A stretch of 64,000 nucleotides of DNA, taken from assembly GCF_000019785.1 (NCBI RefSeq), contig NC_010524.1, forward strand, positions 2,356,001 to 2,420,000, read 5' to 3'. How positions within the stretch are numbered: the first letter of the stretch is position 1; the number at the start of each line of letters is the position of its first letter. A program made the translations under genes and the position numbers. The notes under the pieces were generated by a model. The model had not been told where the DNA came from. It searched no databases and saw only the letters and a program-made list of their open reading frames with translations. This DNA comes from Leptothrix cholodnii SP-6. GTDB taxonomy: Bacteria > Pseudomonadota > Gammaproteobacteria > Burkholderiales > Burkholderiaceae_C. Positions 29,326 through 34,994 of the stretch are shown here, piece by piece.

Positions 29326-30105
29326 ATGATCCCCATGCCCCGCACCTGGCTCGCCGCGCTGCTGGCGCAACAACTGTGCGCATCGGCTGCGCTGGCGGCG
29401 CCCGCCCCGGGCGAGCGCTTCATCGTCGACGGCCGCTGCGTGACGGTCACCGAGGTCGATGCCGGACAGGTGTCGTACGAATGGAGCGAAGGCAACGCCA
29501 ACGGCTGGGGCACGCTGGACGCCGGCTCGCTCGGGCCGCGCTGCCGCGTCGATGCAAGGCCACCCGCGGCTGGCGCGCGGCCACGGGTCGAGCGCCCGGC
29601 CGATGCCGGCGAGCGCGCCGCGATGCCGAACACGCCGGCCGGCGACGACGCCTTCGCCCAGCAGATCCTGAAGGCGCACAACCGCTTTCGCTGCCTGCAT
29701 GGCGCACCGCCCCTGCAATGGAGCGACGCCGTGGCGGACTACGCCCAGCGCTGGGTCGCCCGGGCGGGCTTCAAGCACAGCGACTCGTACAACTCGCCGA
29801 TCGGGCAGATGGGCGAAAACCTGTACGGCAGCTCCGGGGCCCTGTCGGGCGACGAAGCCACCGCCGCCTGGTACAGCGAGAGCGAAGGCTACGACTACGG
29901 CCGCGAAGGCTCGTCCAGCTCGGGCCACTTCACCGCCATGATCTGGAAGGACGCCAAGTTCATGGGATGCGGCCGCGCCCGCGGCACGCTGTCGTGCAAC
30001 TACTGGGCCGGTCCGGCGGCCGACAGCTGCGCGGTGCCGAACATGGGCGGCTGCTACACCAAGCAGGTCCGGCCCGTATCCCGGGATCGCCAGTCTTGCC
30101 GATGA
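29326..30105 (+). CDS. Secreted CAP-domain (SCP/PR-1-like) protein
   Basis: A 259-residue exported protein with a signal peptide (LLAQQLCASAALAAPA). The CAP domain runs from near residue 107 (FAQQILKAHNRFRCLHG) through HFTAMIWKDAKFMGCG and NYWAG. CAP proteins are extracellular; their bacterial functions are mostly unknown, with proteolysis and lipid or sterol binding proposed. The N-terminal 90 residues are a separate small domain. GGAGG ribosome site upstream. Divergent from the MalT-like gene and the last core gene before the island. Confidence 0.8.
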   Translation: MIPMPRTWLAALLAQQLCASAALAAPAPGERFIVDGRCVTVTEVDAGQVSYEWSEGNANGWGTLDAGSLGPRCRVDARPPAAGARPRVERPADAGERAAMPNTPAGDDAFAQQILKAHNRFRCLHGAPPLQWSDAVADYAQRWVARAGFKHSDSYNSPIGQMGENLYGSSGALSGDEATAAWYSESEGYDYGREGSSSSGHFTAMIWKDAKFMGCGRARGTLSCNYWAGPAADSCAVPNMGGCYTKQVRPVSRDRQSCR

Positions 30106-30126
30106 GCCCGGCCTGTCAGGTGGGCC

Positions 30127-30149
30127 GGCGCTTGCCGCGAGCAAGCGCC
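30127..30149. terminator. Hairpin abutting the left attachment site
   Basis: A perfect 9-bp stem (GGCGCTTGC 30127-30135, GCAAGCGCC 30141-30149) with loop CGCGA and no U-run. It may end the CAP-gene transcript. Before the island inserted it would have lain directly downstream of the tRNA-Arg gene and may be that gene's own terminator. Confidence 0.5.
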
Positions 30150-30168
30150 TGCCCGGAGGGGATCGAAC
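30147..30168. repeat. Left attachment site (22-bp direct repeat)
   Basis: Identical over 22 bp to 42928-42949, running from GCCTGCCCGG to GATCGAAC. It is a displaced copy of the tRNA-Arg 3' end (acceptor stem, T-arm). Flanking bases differ on both sides, so this is the full extent of identity. Confidence 0.9.
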
Positions 30169-30220
30169 ATCGGTCTGAAACCCGCATGAATGCTTGCTCT
30201 GCGGTCTGACGATGGCGATT

Positions 30221-30243
30221 CGTTCCCCGGTTTGTTCCCCGGT
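30221..30243. repeat. Left arm-type repeat pair (TTCCCCGG x2)
   Basis: Two copies of GTTCCCCGG with 12-bp periodicity, 52 bp inside the left attachment site. The 23-bp unit matches the one at 42791-42813 with one mismatch. Candidate integrase arm-binding sites. Confidence 0.55.
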
Positions 30244-30288
30244 TTCGTTCTGCCTACCGCACCCATTGATTCGCCCATTTTGGCGAAC

Positions 30289-30699
30289 CTACCGCACCCG
30301 CCCCCACAGCGCCCGGTGCACGGCCCGATCCAGCTCCGCCCAGCTCGTCATGTCGCGCTGCTGGTCGTAGGCGTCAAGCAGCTCGCGCAGCACCAGGCGG
30401 TCGTCAGCAGCACCGCCAGCACCGCACCGCCGCAGCGCCGCCTCGGCACGCTCGACCAGCGGCAGGGCCTCGGCACCGATGCCGGCGCGGCCCAGCTCGG
30501 CACTGACCAGGCACATGCGGCGCAGCGTGGCGCGGTCGGCGGCCGTGGCGCGGCCCTCATCGAGCGCGGCCAGGCTCATCAGCTCAATGGTCCGCAGGCT
30601 GGCCAGGTCTTGCGCCTGGGTCGGCCGGCTGGCGAACAGCGCCAGGCGCACAGGGTTGCAGTCGGGGTCGTAGCGTTTGCGGCGGCAGCTCTTGCGCAT
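30289..30699 (-). CDS. Hypothetical protein of the island (last gene)
   Basis: 136 residues, not recognised. The N-terminus is basic with Cys (MRKSCRRKRYDPDCNP), followed by a helical, Ala/Leu-rich body. It is the final gene of the leftward transcription unit, ending about 120 bp from the left attachment site. It overlaps the preceding ORF by 116 bp in another frame, so one of the two may be mis-framed. Confidence 0.55.
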   Translation of the reverse strand: MRKSCRRKRYDPDCNPVRLALFASRPTQAQDLASLRTIELMSLAALDEGRATAADRATLRRMCLVSAELGRAGIGAEALPLVERAEAALRRCGAGGAADDRLVLRELLDAYDQQRDMTSWAELDRAVHRALWGRVR

Positions 30700-30826
30700 C
30701 GGGGTGTGGGTGCCAGTCGTCGGGATCGTGGTCGTCGGTGTCTTCGTCGCGCAGCGGCTCGAAGGTGTAGGCGTCGGCGTGCTTCAGCTCGCGGGCGAGC
30801 GAGCGGCTGCGGGCGCGGCGGCTCAC
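30584..30826 (-). CDS. Small hypothetical protein, acidic centre
   Basis: 80 residues from a GTG that overlaps the stop of the preceding gene (GTGA). The first 40 residues look real (RSLARELKHADAY, then DEDTDDHDPDDW); the last 40 are Pro/Arg/Gln-rich and overlap the next gene out of frame. Either the stop is far downstream of the ancestral one, or a frameshift joined two genes. Confidence 0.35.
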   Translation of the reverse strand: MSRRARSRSLARELKHADAYTFEPLRDEDTDDHDPDDWHPHPDAQELPPQTLRPRLQPCAPGAVRQPADPGARPGQPADH

Positions 30827-31326
30827 GCCTCTGCCTTTTTGCGCTTCACCGAAGAACCTTCATGGGGTCCGGTCAAGTTCGCCAGCGCCCGCAGCTTGCC
30901 CGCCTGGGTCTTCGGCCCGGTGGACAGCCCGCCATGGTTGATGCATCGACCGTTGCCGTAGATGTCGCGGCGCTTGCACGGCTCACCCTTGCGGTTCTTG
31001 GCCCCACAGCACAGGGCAGCGAAGCGGGCGAAGTCCATGCTCTGCGGGTTGCCGGCCATGTGCTCAGCCATGCGCCAGGACGGCACGCCGGCAGCGGTCA
31101 GGCGCTCGCGTTCGGCCTTGTCCGCCTTGGTGGCCTTGAGGTAGCGGCGTCGCATGTCGGCCTGTGGGTCGGCGAACTTCCGTTTCCTCACTACCTCATG
31201 GGGTTCTGCGGCTGGTGCCGTCGGCCCTTCGCTCAACCTTAGCTTTTCGGATCTGCTCATGGGGTTCGTGTCCTGCGAGGCGGTGTTTTGCAGTGTCGCC
31301 ATGGGGTTATGTCGATCCGATGTCAT
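30823..31326 (-). CDS. HGGxSTGP-motif protein, possible zinc-binding (function unknown)
   Basis: 167 residues. The C-terminal half has Cys/His spacing CCGAKNRKGEPCKRRD...RCINHGG followed by LSTGPKT, a motif common in small phage and island proteins of unknown function. The Cys/His set looks able to bind zinc. The N-terminal 50 residues are low-complexity and contain repeated NPM words encoded by a repeated DNA motif. Starts at 31326, 31302 and 31260 are all possible ATGs. Confidence 0.65.
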   Translation of the reverse strand: MTSDRHNPMATLQNTASQDTNPMSRSEKLRLSEGPTAPAAEPHEVVRKRKFADPQADMRRRYLKATKADKAERERLTAAGVPSWRMAEHMAGNPQSMDFARFAALCCGAKNRKGEPCKRRDIYGNGRCINHGGLSTGPKTQAGKLRALANLTGPHEGSSVKRKKAEA

Positions 31327-31351
31327 CTTTTGTCATCCGCCCATGGGGTTC
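31197..31351. repeat. Four CATGGGGTT repeats
   Basis: CATGGGGTT(C/A) begins at 31197, 31258, 31300 and 31342, spaced 61, 42 and 42 bp; a variant CATGGGGTCC begins at 30861. The copies fall in two reading frames, so conservation is at DNA level. Confidence 0.6.
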
Positions 31352-31467
31352 TCGTGCGCCAGCAGCGCCAGCCAGGCGCCACCGGTGCGGCAGGACGCGC
31401 ACAAGCCGACCAGCCGGTGCGAGCGGGCTGCGGCGATGCGGTCGAGGCGGTGGTGCAGCGACTTCAT
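31333..31467 (-). CDS. Small hypothetical protein (44 aa)
   Basis: An ATG 2 bp after the stop of the gp10-like gene opens a 44-codon frame ending HENPMGG. It contains a CASC pair but no recognisable domain. It is supported only by its tight position in the gene chain. Confidence 0.35.
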   Translation of the reverse strand: MKSLHHRLDRIAAARSHRLVGLCASCRTGGAWLALLAHENPMGG

Positions 31468-31469
31468 CG

Positions 31470-32006
31470 TCAGCCGCCTCGTTCGATCTTGGCCAGCACC
31501 GCGGCGACGTGGCGCTCGAAGATGGCCGGGGCCTGGGCTGCGGCGCGCTCGAGCCAGGGGTCGCCCTTGTAGCCGGGGTGGTTGACCTCCTTGGCGAAGA
31601 AGAATTTCCCGCCGCCCGGCCAGCGCAGCATTGACTTGCCATCGCGGGTATGCGCGGAAACCTGCACGGCGCCGTGCTTCGTGTTGCGCGTGTGCGAGCG
31701 GACGTTCTGCTGCACGACACCCGTGTTCTTCGGCCGGATCTTGTGCGGCTTGGTCCCCCAGTGCACGAACAGCGCATGCGGCGCCACCTGCAGGTCGTGG
31801 CCGATCTCGTAGCCGTTGCCGACCGGCCTGTTGTAGACCGAGCGCCACAGCGCGCCGGTGTTCTTGTGTTCGCCGGCCTGTTCGCCGACGTACTTCTCGA
31901 GATCCTCGGCCGTCTTGTCCAGCGCGTTTTTCGCCGTCTGCTGGCCGATCCGCAGCAGCGTGCGGCGCACGGCTTCGGTTCCTGATAGGGTGACGTCGAG
32001 TTTCAT
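31470..32006 (-). CDS. HK97 gp10-like phage protein
   Basis: 178 residues. It resembles HK97-gp10/minor tail or head-tail joining proteins: N-terminal MKLDVTLSGTEAVRRTLLRIG, TGALWRSVY, a VHWGTKPHKIRPK segment, and a C-terminal HPGYKGDPWLERA motif typical of the family. In phages it acts in head-tail connection or tail assembly. It is the only clear morphogenesis gene in this island, which is odd for a prophage. ATGA overlap with the upstream gene. Confidence 0.75.
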   Translation of the reverse strand: MKLDVTLSGTEAVRRTLLRIGQQTAKNALDKTAEDLEKYVGEQAGEHKNTGALWRSVYNRPVGNGYEIGHDLQVAPHALFVHWGTKPHKIRPKNTGVVQQNVRSHTRNTKHGAVQVSAHTRDGKSMLRWPGGGKFFFAKEVNHPGYKGDPWLERAAAQAPAIFERHVAAVLAKIERGG

Positions 32007-32452
32007 GCCGTGCCCGCCTTCGCCTTCAGCTCCGCCGCCAGGCCGGGGTTCTCGCGCTTGATCCTGATCTGCTCGGTCAGGTTGAACGTCGGCCCCTTCG
32101 CAAACGGGTTCGGCGCCTGGGTGGCGCCGGCCAGGTGGCGGGCCATTTCCGGGCTCTCGCGCTTGAGGCGAAGTTGCTCGGTCAGGTTGAAGCTGCCCGG
32201 CGCCCACGGATTCGTGCGCGGCAACGTGTCGGCGTCCGGCGCGGCCGTGGTGCGATAGACGCCGTCGGGCAGGCCTTGGCACAGGCGCTCGATGGCGGCC
32301 GTGTCGTAGGGCGTCACCAGGGCCAGGTTCTCGCCCTTGCTCCAGGTGATGCGCCCGCCCTTGAGCTCGAGGTCGGCGCCGGCCGTGATGTCGGCGATGT
32401 GGCCGCGCACCGACTCGTGCAGCGGCGTCAGGTCGATGCTGCGCTCGGTCAT
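32003..32452 (-). CDS. Phage-type protein with duplicated NLTEQ motif
   Basis: 149 residues. The C-terminal half holds two copies of a 35-residue unit: NPWAPGSFNLTEQLRLKRES and NPFAKGPTFNLTEQIRIKRE. Each is followed by a (P/N)P-Glu-Met-Ala-like helix end. Similar NLTEQ words occur in phage structural-gene neighbourhoods, but no function is known to me. The N-terminal half is unrelated. Coupled by ATGA to genes on both sides. Confidence 0.55.
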   Translation of the reverse strand: MTERSIDLTPLHESVRGHIADITAGADLELKGGRITWSKGENLALVTPYDTAAIERLCQGLPDGVYRTTAAPDADTLPRTNPWAPGSFNLTEQLRLKRESPEMARHLAGATQAPNPFAKGPTFNLTEQIRIKRENPGLAAELKAKAGTA

Positions 32453-33138
32453 GCGAGGCCTTTCAGCGTGTTGACGATGGTCTCGACCAGGGCGCTCGGG
32501 TTGCCGTTGATGTGGACGACATCGGGGGCGGTGGCGGCGCGGTTGGTCGTGCCGTCCGAGCCGAGCACACCCAAGGTGGCGATGGGAAGGCGCACCTCTC
32601 GCGCATCGAACGCGCCCAAGTCGCCGTGGCCGATCTGGTCGTTCATGCGCTGGCGGTACGCGGCATGGGCGACGGCGCGCACGGCCGACAGCTCGACGGC
32701 AGCGGCGCGCATCGCCTGCACCGCGTTGGCATAGGCCTGGGCCGTCGTCGCCACCATCGGTTCGGCAGCCGCAGACAGCGCGGCCAGCTCCAGCTTTCGG
32801 ACCTCAGCCAGCCCGGCGGCATGGAAGCGCACCGCCGCGTCATGCGTGGCCACGTCGCTCTTGGCGCTGGCGATGCGGGCGGCGTGTGCGGTCAGCGCGG
32901 CTGCGTCGGCGGTCTTCTGCGCCAGCAGCGCGTCCTTTCGGCCGACGGTCAGCCCGGCCAGGTCGGACAGGCGGGCGGTTTCCAGCTCGCCGGGGCCGAT
33001 GGCCTGCACGTCGGGCTTGGGCTCGGCTGCAGCGGCGTGCGCGGCCTGCAGCGACTGCTCGGATGCGGCCAGGCGCGCCTTGATCGCCTGGGTCTCGGTG
33101 TGCAGCGCGACGGCCGCAGGGTTGGGTGCGATGTTCAT
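32449..33138 (-). CDS. Hypothetical coiled-coil protein
   Basis: 229 residues, mostly Ala-rich helix with heptad-like patterns through the first 160 residues. The C-terminal tail is more globular (REVRLPIATLGVLGSDGT). In composition and position it resembles phage scaffold-like proteins, but no family is recognised. It starts 33 bp after the upstream stop. Confidence 0.55.
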   Translation of the reverse strand: MNIAPNPAAVALHTETQAIKARLAASEQSLQAAHAAAAEPKPDVQAIGPGELETARLSDLAGLTVGRKDALLAQKTADAAALTAHAARIASAKSDVATHDAAVRFHAAGLAEVRKLELAALSAAAEPMVATTAQAYANAVQAMRAAAVELSAVRAVAHAAYRQRMNDQIGHGDLGAFDAREVRLPIATLGVLGSDGTTNRAATAPDVVHINGNPSALVETIVNTLKGLA

Positions 33139-33171
33139 GCCGCCGATTCTTCAACCCGATGCGGACATCGT

Positions 33172-33441
33172 TCACCTGAAAGTGTCCGCCGCCTTGCTCA
33201 AGATGCGCCGGCAGGATCGCGCGGTGAGGCCGAACCGCTGCACCAGGATGTCGACCGCATCGGCGCGTGCGACGCCGGCTCGCAGCAGTTGCTCGGCAGC
33301 GGCCCGGGGCTGGTCGCGGCCCATGCGGCCGATGTAGACCTGCTGTCGCTCCCAGCAGCGCAGCACCAGCTCGATGCGGCGCTGCACGGCCGCGTCGCCA
33401 CCGGCTGCCGCGACCAGCTCGGTGATGAAGCGCCGGCTCAT
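33172..33441 (-). CDS. Small HTH-like protein (Mor-like pattern)
   Basis: 89 residues. The C-terminal region (ARADAVDILVQRFGLTARSCRRIL) reads like a helix-turn-helix of the type seen in Mor/phage activators. It resembles the C-terminal part of the adjacent upstream protein, so the pair may be paralogues. ATGA overlap with that gene. Confidence 0.5.
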   Translation of the reverse strand: MSRRFITELVAAAGGDAAVQRRIELVLRCWERQQVYIGRMGRDQPRAAAEQLLRAGVARADAVDILVQRFGLTARSCRRILSKAADTFR

Positions 33442-33770
33442 CGGTTGCCTCGGCTCACGGCGCCCTGCACCGCCCGCTCGCGCAGCGCCGTGCCAACCAC
33501 CCGCTCGGCCGTGTCGCGGCTGAAGCCGCAGCGCGCGACCATCTCGCGCCGGGCCTCGGTGGGCGTGAAGCCGGCATCGAGCAGCGCGCGGGCAGCACGC
33601 AGGCGCTCGGGCTGCAGCAGCTCGCGGCGAGTGATGAACAGCCGCTGGCCGGCCATGCCGCGCAGCAGGTCGCGCACCATGTCCTTGGTTCGGTCACAGC
33701 CGGGGCGCCGATCCAGCTCGGACAGGAACCACTGCAGCGCGTTCGGGCCGACATCATCTGGCTTCGGCAT
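33438..33770 (-). CDS. Small HTH-like protein
   Basis: 110 residues; near residues 65-95 the segment GFTPTEARREMVARCGFSRD suggests a helix-turn-helix. It overlaps the upstream gene by 17 bp and the downstream gene by 4 bp. No named family recognised. Confidence 0.5.
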   Translation of the reverse strand: MPKPDDVGPNALQWFLSELDRRPGCDRTKDMVRDLLRGMAGQRLFITRRELLQPERLRAARALLDAGFTPTEARREMVARCGFSRDTAERVVGTALRERAVQGAVSRGNR

Positions 33771-33990
33771 CGGCGTCCTTCGTCAACTCTTCGACCAGGC
33801 GGCGAGCGGCCGGCCGGTCGGCGATCAGGCAGGTGGTGGGCGACAGCTTCGACCAGGCAGAACGCACCGGTGCGTCGTGCTTGGCCAGGTGCAGCGCCAG
33901 CAGCTCGGCATCGGCGTCCGGGCCACGGCGCAGGACGCGGGCGGCGTCGTCGAGGAGGTCGGCCAGCAGATGACGCCGCAGTTCGAGCAC
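33754..33990 (-). CDS. Hypothetical protein
   Basis: 78 residues from a GTG 2 bp after the upstream stop. Helical, Leu/Ala-rich, no motif recognised. The start is uncertain. Confidence 0.45.
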   Translation of the reverse strand: MLELRRHLLADLLDDAARVLRRGPDADAELLALHLAKHDAPVRSAWSKLSPTTCLIADRPAARRLVEELTKDADAEAR

Positions 33991-33992
33991 GA

Positions 33993-34805
33993 TCAGGCGC
34001 CGCCGATGTTGAAGCCAGCATCCCGCATGCCGCGCGCGATGACACCGGCACCGCACTCGCCGCTCAGGTGCTCGATGGCGGCCATCGTCTCGACGCCGTA
34101 GGGGCCGCTGCTCAGGATCTGGCGCAACGCCTCGGTGCGGCTGTAGCCGGCCTGCGCAGCGGCCTTGAGCACGCCGTTGACCAGCTTGCGAGCTGCTGCG
34201 CCGCCGTCGCCACAGTCGATCGACTCCTTGGGGTCATGGCCCGTCTGAGCCGACATCAACAGCGTCGCTTCTGCGGTCATCTCGTAGAACCGCTCGCCGT
34301 GTTCGTTGGTGCGCTCCTTGAAGTGCTCGTGCATCGGCCGGCGCAGCTTCATGGCCGGCTGGATCGGCGGCAGCGCCTGCGGCCTGGGTGCGTCGCTGGT
34401 CCGGCGCTCGACGCACTGCGCCACGTCGTCGCCGAAATGTTCCTTGAACAGCGCGTCGAGCAGGTCGTGGCGGTTGTCGCAGTAGGCGCCGGCCTTGCGC
34501 GCCAGGGCCTCCAGGCGCTCGTTCGCGGCGCCCTTGGCCATCAGCGTGTCGAGCAGGTCCATGCCGCGCCAGCCACCCGCCACGGCCACGTCGAGCAGCG
34601 TGCCGAGTCGCTGGCGGGCTTCGGTCAGTTCATCGTCGTACAGCACGATGCCGCCGACCTGCCGGCCGGTCGTGACGGTGCGCACCAGCAGCCACACCAT
34701 GTCCGGCATCGAGAAGGTTTTGCGGTCGGTGCTGATGGCGAGCATGTCGCGCGCTGCGCGCTCCACCAGGTCGGCGGTGAGGTCGAAAGTCTTGTTCGTG
34801 GTCAT
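33993..34805 (-). CDS. Hypothetical protein of the island
   Basis: 270 residues, not recognised. Soluble and helical throughout, with no visible catalytic motif. It is the first gene downstream of the repeat-rich gap that follows the replication gene, so it may have its own promoter there. The ATG at 34803-34805 is preceded by AGGAA, a fair ribosome site. Confidence 0.55.
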   Translation of the reverse strand: MTTNKTFDLTADLVERAARDMLAISTDRKTFSMPDMVWLLVRTVTTGRQVGGIVLYDDELTEARQRLGTLLDVAVAGGWRGMDLLDTLMAKGAANERLEALARKAGAYCDNRHDLLDALFKEHFGDDVAQCVERRTSDAPRPQALPPIQPAMKLRRPMHEHFKERTNEHGERFYEMTAEATLLMSAQTGHDPKESIDCGDGGAAARKLVNGVLKAAAQAGYSRTEALRQILSSGPYGVETMAAIEHLSGECGAGVIARGMRDAGFNIGGA

Positions 34806-34845
34806 GGTCAGTTCCTCGTGTTCGGGTGAGTGCTGGCGGGGGTGG

Positions 34846-34991
34846 CGTTCCCAATCGTTCCCAATCGTTCCCATGCGTTCCGGGTGTCGTGGGAATGGGT
34901 GCGGGTGGGTGGCGGCAAACAAGCCGCACCCCACACGTTCCCGCCTTTTTTTCCTATAGGGGAACGGGTGGATCGGGAACGGGTGGAATCG
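34846..34991. repeat. Iteron-like GGGAACG/CGTTCCC repeat cluster
   Basis: Four tandem 10-bp units begin CGTTCC at 34846, 34856, 34866 and 34876; the first two are identical (CGTTCCCAAT). A further CGTTCCC is at 34936. Two inverted tandem units, GGAACGGGTGGA, begin at 34961 and 34976, with another at 35046. A T-run and TATAGG lie between. The cluster fills the 189-bp gap after the replication gene and is a candidate replication origin or operator. Confidence 0.55.
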
Positions 34992-34994
34992 AGG

